Source: Sphingomonas koreensis (GTDB lineage: Bacteria > Pseudomonadota > Alphaproteobacteria > Sphingomonadales > Sphingomonadaceae). Taken from it: DNA of 64,000 nt. Location of the stretch: positions 806,001 to 870,000 of the forward strand of contig RCZF01000001.1 of NCBI GenBank assembly GCA_006438735.1. Reading direction: 5' to 3'. The position numbers and the translations under genes were made by a program. Positions within the stretch are counted from its first letter, which is position 1; each line of letters starts with the position of its first letter. Shown in pieces: positions 41,099 through 49,728 of the stretch. The notes beneath the pieces are model-generated. The model did not search any database, was not told the origin of the DNA, and was given only the letters and a program-made list of their open reading frames with translations.

Positions 41099-42245
41099 TC
41101 TCGAGCAATTCCGCGCCGAAACCCGCGCCTGGCTCGATACCAACTGCCCGCCCGAAATGCGCGAGCCGATGCGTTCCGAAAAGGACGCGGTATGGGGCGG
41201 CCGTGACCAGTCCATGCTCACGCCGGCGCAGAAGCAATGGATGGACGCGATGGGCGCACGCGGCTGGACGGTGCCCGATTGGCCGAAAGACTATGGCGGC
41301 GGGGGCTTGAGCGCGGCAGAGTCGAAGATCCTCCGCGAGGAAATGCGCCGCATCCACGCGCGCAATCCGCTCAACAGCTTCGGCATCTCGATGCTTGGCC
41401 CGGCGCTGCTCAAATATGGCACCGAGGAGCAGAAACTCGAACACCTGCCCAAAATCGCGCGCGGTGAAATTCGCTGGTGCCAAGGCTATTCCGAACCCAA
41501 TGCCGGTTCTGATCTCGCCGGTCTGGCAACATGGGCCGAAGATGCCGGCGATCATTATGTCGTCAACGGCCAGAAGGTCTGGACCAGCTACGCCGACAAG
41601 GCCGACTGGATTTTCTGCCTCGTCCGCACCTCGAAGGAATCGAAGCAGGGCGGCATCAGTTTCCTTTTGTTCGACATGGCGAGCGAGGGCGTCTCGACCA
41701 AACCGATCCTGCTGATCTCGGGCTATTCGCCGTTCTGCGAAACCTTCTTCGACAATGTGAAGGTGCCCAAGGCCAACCGCATCCACGAGGAGAACAAGGG
41801 CTGGGACGTCGCCAAATATCTGCTCGGCCACGAACGCGAGATGATCTCCGGCATGGGGCTGGCGAGCACCGGCGGCGATCCATTGGTCGAGGCGGCACGC
41901 GGCGGCGTCGATCCGATCCTGCGCGGCCAGATCGCGCTGTTCCAGGTCCGCGCGCGCGCTTTCGCAATGCAGTCCGAGCGCTTCATCGACGAGCTGAAAG
42001 CGGGGCGCGCGCACCCGGCGCAGCCCTCGATGATGAAATATTATGGCACCGAGCTCAACAAGACCCGCAATGAGCTGATGATGGCGGCCGGCGGCTCCGA
42101 CGCGCTCGAATGGGATAGCGAGCGCTCCTCGGGCGGCCGCGAGGTACGCGGTTGGCTGCGCTCCAAAGGCAATTCGATCGAGGGCGGGACGAGCGAGATC
42201 CAGCTCAACATCGTGGCGAAACGGATTTTGGATTTGCCGAGCTGA
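41091..42245 (+). CDS. Acyl-CoA dehydrogenase, catalytic (alpha-type) subunit
   Basis: 384 residues; GTG start with GGGGGAG upstream, overlapping the previous gene. The flavin/substrate segment [14 protein letters not shown] and [15 protein letters not shown] are intact. The catalytic base appears to be helix-G Glu248 in LLGHERE; the C-terminal [18 protein letters not shown] also keeps a Glu. It is immediately followed by a second, shorter ACAD lacking both glutamates, suggesting an alpha2beta2 enzyme as in steroid side-chain and ring ACADs. Substrate unknown. Confidence 0.92.
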   Translation: MADLEQFRAETRAWLDTNCPPEMREPMRSEKDAVWGGRDQSMLTPAQKQWMDAMGARGWTVPDWPKDYGGGGLSAAESKILREEMRRIHARNPLNSFGISMLGPALLKYGTEEQKLEHLPKIARGEIRWCQGYSEPNAGSDLAGLATWAEDAGDHYVVNGQKVWTSYADKADWIFCLVRTSKESKQGGISFLLFDMASEGVSTKPILLISGYSPFCETFFDNVKVPKANRIHEENKGWDVAKYLLGHEREMISGMGLASTGGDPLVEAARGGVDPILRGQIALFQVRARAFAMQSERFIDELKAGRAHPAQPSMMKYYGTELNKTRNELMMAAGGSDALEWDSERSSGGREVRGWLRSKGNSIEGGTSEIQLNIVAKRILDLPS

Positions 42246-42249
42246 ATAG

Positions 42250-42364
42250 CCCTCTCCCCTGAAGGGGAGAGGGTTGGGAGAGGGGCAGTCGAAACCTTAC
42301 ATCTAACGGGCCGGATGCGAGAGACTGCCCCTCTCCCCGGCCCTCTCCCCTGAAGGGGAGAGGG
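42250..42364. repeat. Paired palindrome, family B
   Basis: Two copies of the perfect palindrome CCCTCTCCCC-TGAA-GGGGAGAGGG-type (42250-42273 and about 42341-42364), with GGGAGAGGGGCAGTC and GACTGCCCCTCTCCC inward-facing flanks. It fills the spacer between the two ACAD genes; the ribosome site of the second ACAD lies at its edge. Confidence 0.88.
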
Positions 42365-42372
42365 AGACCAGA

Positions 42373-43500
42373 ATGCCCCTATACCTCAACGACGAACAGA
42401 CGATGCTGCGCGACACCGCCAAGGACTTCGTCGCCGAACACGCCCCCGTCGCACACCTGCGCAAGTTGCGCGACGCCAAGGATGAAACCGGCTTTTCCCG
42501 CGACCTGTGGAAGCAGTTCGCCGAAATGGGCTTCAACGGCATCCTGATCGGCGAGGATGCCGGCGGCCTCGGCCTCGGCCATGTCGAGGCCGGCGTGGTC
42601 CTCGAGGAAATCGGCCGCAACCTCTCCCCCTCGCCCTTCCTCTCGACCGCCGTCGCCGCGGTGGAAGTGCTCAAGGGGACGCCGCATGCCGACCGATGGT
42701 TCTCCGGCATACTTACCGGCGACTCTATCGCCGCGCTGGCCATCGACGAGGGGCCGAAACACCGCGCCGAAATCGCGATGACCGCCGAGCGGGCCGGCAA
42801 CGGCTTCAAGCTGACCGGCGCCAAGCAGTTCGTCACCCACGGCCATGTCGCCGACGTCATCCTCGTCGCCGCACGCACCGCCGGCAGCGCCGACGAAGCC
42901 GAGGGCATCACGCTGTTCGCGGTCGACCGCGACGCCGCCAACCTCACCAACACCCCCGAACGCCTGGCCGATTCGAGCTTGGCTTCACGGCTGCAATTCG
43001 ATGGCGTCGAGGTCGATGCCGATGCGGTCATCGGCGAAGTCGATGCCGGCGGTGGCCCCTTGAAGCGCCTGCTCGCCGCCGGCCGCACCGGCGCGTCTGC
43101 CGAATTGCTCGGCGTCGGCGGCGGCGCGATGGACATGACCGTCGGCTACCTCAAGGAGCGCAAGCAATTCGGCGCGCCGATCGGCAGCTTCCAGGCACTC
43201 CAGCACCGCGCCGCGCACCTCTATTCGGAAATGGAAGTCGCTCGCGCGGCCGTGCTCAAGGCGCAGCAATTGCTCGACGCCGAAGATGCGGCTGCCGATG
43301 AGGCGGTGTCGGTCGCCAAGGCAATGACCGGCCTCGCCACAACCCTCGCGGTGCAGGAAGGCGTCCAGATGCAGGGCGGCATCGGCATGACCGATGAATA
43401 TGACATCGGCTTCTACATGAAGCGCGCGCGCGTGCTGGCGGAGATGTTCGGCGACGCCAATTTCCACGCCGATCAATTGGCGCGCGCGGCGGGATATTGA
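42373..43500 (+). CDS. Acyl-CoA dehydrogenase family protein, probable non-catalytic (beta-type) partner
   Basis: 375 residues. The ACAD fold is evident (FNGILIGEDAGGLGLG; YLKERKQFGAPIGSFQALQH; MQGGIGMTDEYD). Where the partner has HERE in helix G this protein reads AAGRTG. Where classical ACADs have Y-E-G-T at the C-terminus it has FGDANFH, so both catalytic-Glu positions are lost. The EPxAGSD flavin motif is also replaced (LAIDEGPKHR). This is the pattern of the structural subunit in heteromeric ACADs. It follows the alpha subunit on the same strand with a repeat in the spacer. Confidence 0.88.
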   Translation: MPLYLNDEQTMLRDTAKDFVAEHAPVAHLRKLRDAKDETGFSRDLWKQFAEMGFNGILIGEDAGGLGLGHVEAGVVLEEIGRNLSPSPFLSTAVAAVEVLKGTPHADRWFSGILTGDSIAALAIDEGPKHRAEIAMTAERAGNGFKLTGAKQFVTHGHVADVILVAARTAGSADEAEGITLFAVDRDAANLTNTPERLADSSLASRLQFDGVEVDADAVIGEVDAGGGPLKRLLAAGRTGASAELLGVGGGAMDMTVGYLKERKQFGAPIGSFQALQHRAAHLYSEMEVARAAVLKAQQLLDAEDAAADEAVSVAKAMTGLATTLAVQEGVQMQGGIGMTDEYDIGFYMKRARVLAEMFGDANFHADQLARAAGY

Positions 43501-43508
43501 CCCAAACT

Positions 43509-43608
43509 CCCTCTCCCCTTCAGGGGAGAGGGCCGGGGAGAGGGGCAATCTAAGTCACCGCCTTTTGATTTCCCCTCTCCCAAACCCTCTCCCCTGAAGG
43601 GGAGAGGG
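43509..43608. repeat. Paired palindrome, family B
   Basis: A second copy of the CCCTCTCCCC/GGGGAGAGGG element, again two palindromes about 50 bases apart (43509-43532 and 43585-43608). It fills the whole spacer between the second ACAD and the tesB gene, so it must be part of their transcript. Confidence 0.88.
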
Positions 43609-43623
43609 CTTTATAGGAACCCG

Positions 43624-44511
43624 ATGGACAACGCCGCCCCTGACACACCCCCCGCCGAGCTCACGCGCGCGCTGGTCGATCTCCTCACCATCGAGGAGCT
43701 CGACACCGATCTCTATCGCGGGAGCCGCCAGCCCGGCGGCGTCGGCCGGGTGTTCGGCGGGCAGGTGATCGCGCAGGCGCTCCAGGCCGCGCAACGCTCG
43801 ACCGAAGCGCCCAAGACCGCGCACTCGCTCCACGCCTATTTCATGCGCCCGGGCAGCGAGGATTTCCCGATCATCTTCCGTGTCGTGCGCGATTTCGAGG
43901 GCCGCAGCTTCGCCACCCGCCGCGTCATCGCGATGCAGCAGGGCAAGCCGATCCTCAACATGGCGGCGAGCTTCCAGACGCCTGAGGACGGCCTCCACCA
44001 TCAGGATGCGATGCCCGATGTGCCCGGCCCCGATCAGCTCAAGTCCGAAGCCGATCTTCGCCGCGATATGATCGACGAAATTCCCGAGAAATTCCGCCGC
44101 TTCATGCTGCGCGCGCGGCCGATCGAGATTCGCCCGGTCCACCCGCGCTCCTGGTTCCGGCCCGAGCAACGCGAGCCGACGCAATATAGCTGGTTTCGCC
44201 TCGTTTCATCGCTCGGCGACGACGCGACGATGCACCGCGCGATCCTGGCTTATGCCTCGGACATGTCGCTGCTCGGCACCGCGCTATTGCCGCACGGCGT
44301 CAACTGGATGACGCACAATGTGCAGACCGCCAGCCTCGACCATGCTTTGTGGTTCCACGAACCATTCCGCGCCGACGAATGGCTGCTCTACGCCTGCGAC
44401 AGCCCCTGGGCCGGCCATGCCCGCGGCTTCAATCGCGGGCGCATCTTCACCCAGGACGGCCGGCTGGTGGCGAGCGCGACGCAGGAAGGCCTGATCCGGA
44501 TGCGTGAGTAA
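43624..44511 (+). CDS. tesB: Acyl-CoA thioesterase II (TesB family)
   Basis: 295 residues, tandem hot-dog fold. GRVFGGQVIAQALQAAQRS and HSLHAYFMRPG mark the first domain. The second domain has the catalytic Asp in LDHALWFHEPFRADEWLLY and the terminal GRIFTQDGRLVASATQEGLIR. It hydrolyses medium- to long-chain acyl-CoAs and probably relieves CoA trapping in the adjoining beta-oxidation genes. Length is normal for the family (about 285). Confidence 0.94.
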   Translation: MDNAAPDTPPAELTRALVDLLTIEELDTDLYRGSRQPGGVGRVFGGQVIAQALQAAQRSTEAPKTAHSLHAYFMRPGSEDFPIIFRVVRDFEGRSFATRRVIAMQQGKPILNMAASFQTPEDGLHHQDAMPDVPGPDQLKSEADLRRDMIDEIPEKFRRFMLRARPIEIRPVHPRSWFRPEQREPTQYSWFRLVSSLGDDATMHRAILAYASDMSLLGTALLPHGVNWMTHNVQTASLDHALWFHEPFRADEWLLYACDSPWAGHARGFNRGRIFTQDGRLVASATQEGLIRMRE

Positions 44512-44518
44512 TCGCGCG

Positions 44519-45655
44519 TCAGTCGATCGTTTTGCCCGGTTCCCCGGGTTTGCCCATCTTGAAATTCACCCGCTGGACGCAGCCGGTATAGCCGCGCTTC
44601 GACACCGGCTTGGTCGATTGCCGGATCGTCTGAATCGCCTGCGTGCCGAAGACGTCGGCGGGCTCAGCCGCAAGCACCTTGATGTCGCCCGTCTCGCCCC
44701 ACGGCGCGACGTCGAACCGCACGATCGCCCAACCCTCGATCGATCGTTTGCCGAACGGCTCGGGAAAGCTCAGCAAGCCAAGATGGGTCCAGTCACCGGC
44801 ACCCTCGCAATCTGCATCGGCCGGGCGCAGCGCGCCCGCCTTCGGTCCCTCCGGCGCCTGCAGCGGCTCGATCGGGGTGCGGCGGAACGGATAGGTGCAT
44901 CCCGATCGCGCACCTTTCGCGAAACGCGAGCGCTTGATCGACGCGACGCCCTTCGCCTCGAGATCGCGATTGCCGTCCGAAGCGACGACGCGAACATGGA
45001 TCGGCTTGCCGCGTGCGTCGATGTCATACTCTATTGTCGTGAAGCTCCGCGTGCCCGGCGCTTGCGGAATCGTCTCGAAATCGGGCCACACACGAACCAG
45101 TTCGGCCGGCGCATAGGGCGTGAAGCAGGTCGATCCCGGAGGCGGGGTCCGCTCGAAAATATCGCGCTCGTCGCCCCGTTTGACGTGCGGCAGCGCAAAA
45201 TAACGCATCGCCTCGGCCGGCGGCACGGCACTGACCGGCTGGTCGTGGATCGTGAACGCAATGGTGCAGCGCGTCTGCGGCGCCGCCGCGGCAAACCGCC
45301 ATGCGGCAAAAGCGGGCATGACGTCGCTGGCGTCGATCCAACCGGGAACAGCGTCTTGGCCTTCGTGATCGATGTCGATCGGACGGCCATCGCCATCGAT
45401 CGAGAAATGGATGCGATAGAAACCCCGCGCCGGTGACATTTGGTTGCTGCCGTAAGCGAATCCGACCGAGGCCATCGGCGCCTCTTCGCGCGTCGCCGTC
45501 ACCGCGATTCCAGCGCAGTCGACCGCGCCGGGCTCGAAGGTGACGAAACGGTGTCTTTCAAACGCACCGGGCGGCAGCGGACCATCGGCGACTGGCGGGG
45601 GCGGCGCCAGCTGGCCAGCAACCAGCAACGAGGCGAATAAGGCGATGAACGGCAT
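44519..45655 (-). CDS. Secreted protein with three TonB-C-like modules and six paired cysteines
   Basis: 378 residues with a signal peptide (first about 15 residues) and no membrane anchor or proline-rich TonB spacer. Three successive segments resemble TonB C-terminal domains: about residues 75-135 (FYRIHFSIDGDGRPIDI), 200-258 (FTTIEYDIDARGKPIHV) and 305-365 (GWAIVRFDVAPWGETGDI). There are exactly six Cys (47, 130, 177, 253, 283, 359), two per module at spacings of 83, 76 and 76, suggesting one disulfide per module in the periplasm. It is commonly labelled an energy transducer TonB, but without an anchor it cannot transduce energy in the usual way. Function unknown. It converges with tesB. 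Confidence 0.75.
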   Translation of the reverse strand: MPFIALFASLLVAGQLAPPPPVADGPLPPGAFERHRFVTFEPGAVDCAGIAVTATREEAPMASVGFAYGSNQMSPARGFYRIHFSIDGDGRPIDIDHEGQDAVPGWIDASDVMPAFAAWRFAAAAPQTRCTIAFTIHDQPVSAVPPAEAMRYFALPHVKRGDERDIFERTPPPGSTCFTPYAPAELVRVWPDFETIPQAPGTRSFTTIEYDIDARGKPIHVRVVASDGNRDLEAKGVASIKRSRFAKGARSGCTYPFRRTPIEPLQAPEGPKAGALRPADADCEGAGDWTHLGLLSFPEPFGKRSIEGWAIVRFDVAPWGETGDIKVLAAEPADVFGTQAIQTIRQSTKPVSKRGYTGCVQRVNFKMGKPGEPGKTID

Positions 45656-45713
45656 GCTGGCAAACTGCGCCGACCCGGTTACGCTTTCAAGTCAAGATGT
45701 TGTGCAGCAATAG

Positions 45714-46511
45714 TCAAGCCGCGGTCTTGCCGAATTCCTGCCGCGTCACCGGATGGCTCGATGACAGCCCGCCATCGACTACGATCGCCTGGCCGTTGAC
45801 ATAGCTCGCATCGTCGGAGGCAAGGAACAGCGCCACGCGACCGATCTCCTCGGGCTCGCCGCCACGGCGCAGAGGATTGAGCCGGCCGATCCGGTCCTCC
45901 TTGCCGTTCTCGCGGGCGTATTCGTAGGCGCGCACCGTCATGCCGGTTTCGATCAGGCCGGGGCAGATCGCGTTGACGCGCACGCCCGAACCCGACAATT
46001 GCTGCGCGGCGGTCTGCACAAGATTGATCACGCCGGCCTTCGACGCCGAATAAGGCGGCCCGCCCGCGCCCGAACGCAGGCCGGCAACGCTTGCGGTGCA
46101 GACGATCGCACCGCGCCCGCGCTCGATTATCTTCGGCGCGGCGTGTTTGATCGCGAGGAACGGGCCGATCAGGTTCACGCGCAGGATTTCCTGCCACATC
46201 TCCACCGTGCCCTCGAACAGCCCCGGGATGCCGCCCGAAATACCGGCATTGGCGTAGATCACGTCGAGCCCGCCGAACGCTTCGCACGCCAAGGCGACGG
46301 TGCGCGCGACATCGTCCTCCACCCCCGCATCCATCTGCACCGCCTTGGCGACGCCGCCGTCCTTGGCGATCGACTCGGCGGTTTCGTGCACCGCCTCGCT
46401 CTTGTCGGCGACGATCACCTGCCCGCCCTCGGCCGCGAACAGCCGCGCGGTTACGCGCCCGATCCCCGAGCCCGCGCCGGTGACGATGATCGATTTGCCT
46501 GTGAACCGCAT
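45714..46511 (-). CDS. SDR family NAD(P)-dependent oxidoreductase
   Basis: 265 residues, classical short-chain dehydrogenase. The [10 protein letters not shown] nucleotide loop is at the N-terminus, YANAG in the middle, and the catalytic YSASK near residue 158. [13 protein letters not shown]-type and VDGG ends are present. The acidic residue after beta-2 (ADKSE) hints at NAD preference. It is last in the run ACAD / ADH / kinase / SDR / SDR, so a 3-hydroxyacyl or alcohol substrate from that pathway is likely but not demonstrable. Confidence 0.9.
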   Translation of the reverse strand: MRFTGKSIIVTGAGSGIGRVTARLFAAEGGQVIVADKSEAVHETAESIAKDGGVAKAVQMDAGVEDDVARTVALACEAFGGLDVIYANAGISGGIPGLFEGTVEMWQEILRVNLIGPFLAIKHAAPKIIERGRGAIVCTASVAGLRSGAGGPPYSASKAGVINLVQTAAQQLSGSGVRVNAICPGLIETGMTVRAYEYARENGKEDRIGRLNPLRRGGEPEEIGRVALFLASDDASYVNGQAIVVDGGLSSSHPVTRQEFGKTAA

Positions 46512-46521
46512 TTCCTTACCT

Positions 46522-46587
46522 CCGTTCGCCCTGAGCTTGTCGAAGGGCGTGGTCCCAACCGTGCTTCGACAAGCTCAGCACGAACGG
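46522..46587. repeat. Paired palindrome, family E
   Basis: CCGTTCGCCCTGAGCTTGTCGAAGG and the inverse CTTCGACAAGCTCAGCACGAACGG (ending 46587) face each other across about 15 bases. This is the widespread 'GAGCTTGTCGAAG' element of alphaproteobacteria, placed between the two SDR genes. Confidence 0.85.
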
Positions 46588-46595
46588 GGCGTTGT

Positions 46596-47360
46596 TCAAA
46601 TCGTCACGCCGCCGTCGATCACGATCGCCTGGCCCGTCATGAACGCGCTCGCCTTCGAGGCGAGGAATACCACCGCGCCGGCGATCTCTTCGGGCTCGCC
46701 GATGCGGCGCAGCGGGGCACCTTTGGTGCTGCGCTTCTCGGTTTCCGGGTCTTCCCACAAAGCGCGGGCGAAATCGGTGCGGATCAACCCCGGCGCGATG
46801 CAGTTCACTCGCACGCCATTCGGCCCGTATTCGACCGCATAGTTGCGCGCGAGCTGGAAGTCCGCCGCCTTGGACACATTATACCCGCCGATCACTGGCG
46901 ACCCGCGCAGCCCCCCGATCGACGAGATGATGACGATGCTCCCCTCGCCGCGCTCGCGCATTTCGGGGGCGACCATCTGGATCAGCCAGTGGTTGGAGAG
47001 AATGTTGTTGTCGAGAATCTTGCGGAACTGCTCGTCGCTGATTCCGGCAAGCGGCCCGTAATAGGGGTTGGACGCGGCGTTGCAGACCAGCACGTCGATC
47101 CGCCCGAACCGCGCCCGCGTCTCGTCGACAAGGTGCTGCAGCGCCGCCTTTTCGGAAATGCTAGCCGCCACCGCGATCGCCATGCCATCACCGTGCTTGG
47201 CATTGATCTCGGCCGCAACCGCGTCGCACGCGTCCTGCTTGCGGCTGGAAATGACGACTCTCGCGCCGTGCACGGCGAGTTCTACCGCTGACGCCTTGCC
47301 GATCCCCCGCGACGATCCGGTGACGATGGCGACTTTGCCCGTAAGATCGAATTGCGACAT
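46596..47360 (-). CDS. SDR family oxidoreductase
   Basis: 254 residues from MSQFDLTGKVAIVTGSSRGIG. It has the catalytic YNVSK, NAASNPYYGP (the NAAS variant of NNAG) and the FMTGQAIVIDGG C-terminus. Arg/Lys after beta-2 (SSRKQD) suggests NADP preference, like DHRS4 and FabG relatives. The ATG has GGGAGCAAG upstream. It follows the kinase gene by 14 bases and is clearly co-transcribed. Confidence 0.92.
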   Translation of the reverse strand: MSQFDLTGKVAIVTGSSRGIGKASAVELAVHGARVVISSRKQDACDAVAAEINAKHGDGMAIAVAASISEKAALQHLVDETRARFGRIDVLVCNAASNPYYGPLAGISDEQFRKILDNNILSNHWLIQMVAPEMRERGEGSIVIISSIGGLRGSPVIGGYNVSKAADFQLARNYAVEYGPNGVRVNCIAPGLIRTDFARALWEDPETEKRSTKGAPLRRIGEPEEIAGAVVFLASKASAFMTGQAIVIDGGVTI

Positions 47361-47374
47361 CTTGCTCCCTCTAA

Positions 47375-48430
47375 TTATTCCGCCCCCGCCTTCACCGCGA
47401 AATCCCAGCTCGCTTGCGCCAGCCGATAGACCTGCGCCGCGGATCGCTCGGCCTGCGCATTCGATGCGGTGCCATCGACGATGCGCTTCTTGATGCCCTG
47501 AACGATCCCGGTCAGCCGGAACAGATTGTAGCTGAAATACCAGTTGAGATCGGGCAAACCTTCGCGCCCCGTTGCTGCGCAATATCGCTGCACCATTTCC
47601 TCGATCGTCGGGATGCCGGTCTGCCCGCCGGTCTTGCCCTTGACGCCCGATCGCCCCTCGGGCTCCGTCACCCAGCTCATCAGGAAATAGGAAAAATCGG
47701 CAAGCGGGTCGCCGAGCGTCGAGAGCTCCCAGTCGAGCACCGCGATCACCTTCGGCTGGTCGGCTGCGAAGATCATATTGTCGATCCGGTAATCGCCGTG
47801 GACGATCGACGTGCGCTCCTGCGGCGGAATCGTCTTGGGCAGCCACTCGATCAGCCGCTCGACCTCGGCCATGTGCTCGGTCTCGCTGGCGCGGTATTGC
47901 TTGGTCCAGCGGCCGACCTGGCGCTCGAAATAATTGCCCGGCTTGCCGTAATCGCCAAGGCCCGCCGCGGCGTAATCCACGCTGTGCAACGCCGCCAGCG
48001 TGTCGCACATCGCATTGTAGATCGCGGTCCGCTCGGCCGGCGCATAGTCGGGCAAGGTGCCGTCCCACAGGTTCCGCCCATCGGCATAGCCCATCACATA
48101 GAACACCGCGCCGATAACGCTCTCGTCGGTGCACAGCCCATAAGGCCGCGCGACCGGAAAGCCGGTCGGATGCAGTCCCGCAATCAGCCGATATTCGCGA
48201 TCGACCGCATGCGCGGAGGGCAGCAACGGCCCGAACGGCTTGCGGCGCAGCGCATAGCTGCCCGAGGGGCTGTCGATGCGGTAGGTCGGGTTGGATTGGC
48301 CGCCGGCGAACTTGGCGTAGGTAAGCGGCCCGCGGAAGCCCGCGACATGCGCCTCCATCCACGCGGCGAGCGCGGCTTCGTCGAGCCGATCCTTGCCTTG
48401 TGCCGCGATGGTGTTGATCTCGCCGGTCAC
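47375..48430 (-). CDS. Phosphotransferase family protein (ACAD10/11 kinase-domain-like)
   Basis: 351 residues, aminoglycoside-phosphotransferase fold. KFAGGQSNPTYRI opens the ATP lobe, the catalytic loop is HGDYRIDNMIF, and the metal-binding Asp is in VLDWELSTLGDPLADFSYF. This is the type fused to acyl-CoA dehydrogenase in animal ACAD10/11 and free-standing as LvaA in Pseudomonas. Those kinases phosphorylate the 4-hydroxyl of 4-hydroxyacyl-CoAs. The matching ACAD (49729) is two genes upstream in the same run. Drug resistance is unlikely. Confidence 0.88.
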   Translation of the reverse strand: MTGEINTIAAQGKDRLDEAALAAWMEAHVAGFRGPLTYAKFAGGQSNPTYRIDSPSGSYALRRKPFGPLLPSAHAVDREYRLIAGLHPTGFPVARPYGLCTDESVIGAVFYVMGYADGRNLWDGTLPDYAPAERTAIYNAMCDTLAALHSVDYAAAGLGDYGKPGNYFERQVGRWTKQYRASETEHMAEVERLIEWLPKTIPPQERTSIVHGDYRIDNMIFAADQPKVIAVLDWELSTLGDPLADFSYFLMSWVTEPEGRSGVKGKTGGQTGIPTIEEMVQRYCAATGREGLPDLNWYFSYNLFRLTGIVQGIKKRIVDGTASNAQAERSAAQVYRLAQASWDFAVKAGAE

Positions 48431-48434
48431 CGTT

Positions 48435-48524
48435 TGTCATCCCCGCGCAAGCGGGGATCCATCTCCCCACCCTTGAACCAAGCACAACCGGCGCGAGATG
48501 CGCCCCCGCCTTCGCGGGGGTGAC
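48435..48524. repeat. Paired palindrome, family D
   Basis: GTCATCCCCGCGCAAGCGGGGATCC (48435 onward) and CCCCCGCCTTCGCGGGGGTGAC (ending about 48524), about 40 bases apart, between the kinase and alcohol dehydrogenase genes. The 'CCCCGCGCAAGCGGGG' unit is a common Sphingomonas-type palindrome. Confidence 0.85.
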
Positions 48525-48539
48525 GGGCGTTGGGCTGGC

Positions 48540-49622
48540 TCACGCGAACACCACCACCGACCTGGTCGCATCACCTTTTCGGAGCTCGTCAAACGCATGG
48601 TTGATCTGCTCCAACGGCAATCGCTCGGCGATGATCGTGTCGAGATCGAGCACCCCGCGCATATAGAAATCGACCAGCCGCGGGATTTCCACCGGAAAGC
48701 GGTTCGCCCCCATCAGCGCGCCTTGCAGTCGCTTGCCGGACAGCAGATCGAGCGCCGACAGCCCGACCTTTTCGGCGAGCGGCATCATGCCGAGAATCGT
48801 CGCCGTCCCGCCGCGCCGCAGCACCTTGACCGCGGTCGCCGCCGATTGCGGCCGCCCGACCGCCTCGATCGCATGATGCACGCCGCCTTTGGTAATCTCG
48901 ACCACCTGATCGGCGCAGGTTTCCGACAGCGCATCCACCGAATGCGTTGCCCCCAGTTTCTCGGCGAGCGCGCGCTTGTCGGCGACCGGATCGACTGCGA
49001 TGATCTTTCCCGCCCCCGCAATCTTCGCCGCGTTGATCGCCGCCAGCCCGACGCCGCCGCAGCCGACCACGCATACGGTCTCGCCAGGCGTCACGTCGGC
49101 GGCGTTGAACACCGCGCCCGCCCCCGTCGTCACCGCGCAGCCGATGATCGCCGCGCGGTCGAGCGGCATGTCACGATCGATCGCGACGCAGGCGTGCTCG
49201 TGGATCAGCATCATTTCGGCATAGGCCGACAGGTTGAGCATCTGATGGACGATTTGCTCCCCCATGCTGAGCCGCGGCGGCTGGCCCTTGGCGCGTTTGG
49301 TATCGGGCGCGATGCACAGCGACATGTGCCCGGTGACGCAGAACTCGCAATGGCCACAATAGGCCGACAGGCAGGTGACGACATGATCGCCCGGCTTCAC
49401 CGTGCGCACCTCGTCCCCCACCGCCTCGACGACGCCCGCCGCCTCATGCCCCGGGATCGTCGGCATCGGATGCGGATAGGCACCATCGACGAAATGCAGA
49501 TCGGATCGGCACACGCCGACCGCCGCGGTGCGGATCAGCACCTCGTGCGGGCCGGGCTTGGCGATCGATACATCCTCGATCGACAGGGGTGTCTTCGCTT
49601 CGAACAGGACGGCTGCTTTCAC
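48540..49622 (-). CDS. Zinc-dependent alcohol dehydrogenase (class III/benzyl-alcohol type MDR)
   Basis: 360 residues, medium-chain dehydrogenase. The catalytic-zinc region is GVCRSDLHF with GHEAAGVVE. The structural-zinc cluster is CGHCEFCVTGHMSLC, all four Cys present. The NAD fold begins VCVVGCGGVGLAAINAA. It oxidises a primary or secondary alcohol; within this run it may act on the hydroxy- or keto-acid chain, but formaldehyde or aryl alcohols cannot be excluded. A family A repeat lies between it and the upstream ACAD. Confidence 0.92.
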   Translation of the reverse strand: MKAAVLFEAKTPLSIEDVSIAKPGPHEVLIRTAAVGVCRSDLHFVDGAYPHPMPTIPGHEAAGVVEAVGDEVRTVKPGDHVVTCLSAYCGHCEFCVTGHMSLCIAPDTKRAKGQPPRLSMGEQIVHQMLNLSAYAEMMLIHEHACVAIDRDMPLDRAAIIGCAVTTGAGAVFNAADVTPGETVCVVGCGGVGLAAINAAKIAGAGKIIAVDPVADKRALAEKLGATHSVDALSETCADQVVEITKGGVHHAIEAVGRPQSAATAVKVLRRGGTATILGMMPLAEKVGLSALDLLSGKRLQGALMGANRFPVEIPRLVDFYMRGVLDLDTIIAERLPLEQINHAFDELRKGDATRSVVVFA

Positions 49623-49636
49623 TCTTCTCTCCCTTC

Positions 49637-49722
49637 GTCACCCCGGACTTGTTCCGGGGTCCACCGCGCCCCGAACGTCGGCGCAAGCGGATGAGTGGAT
49701 GCCGGAACAAGTCCGGCATGAC
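49637..49722. repeat. Paired palindrome, family A, in the ACAD-ADH spacer
   Basis: GTCACCCCGGACTTG...CCGGGGTCCACC (49637-49665) and GTGGATGCCGGAACAAG...CCGGCATGAC (49695-49722). It has the same orientation as the copy at 17214 and fills nearly all of the 106-base spacer. Confidence 0.9.
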
Positions 49723-49728
49723 GATTTG

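Noticed and set aside
39026-41221. 731-codon open frame on the minus strand
   Set aside because: Antisense to the FadB/FadJ-like gene, with composition of a mirror frame and no recognisable domain.
47375-48430. Phosphotransferase gene as an aminoglycoside-resistance determinant
   Set aside because: The fold is shared, but sequence type and the surrounding ACAD, ADH and SDR genes fit ACAD10/11-like acyl-CoA metabolism.
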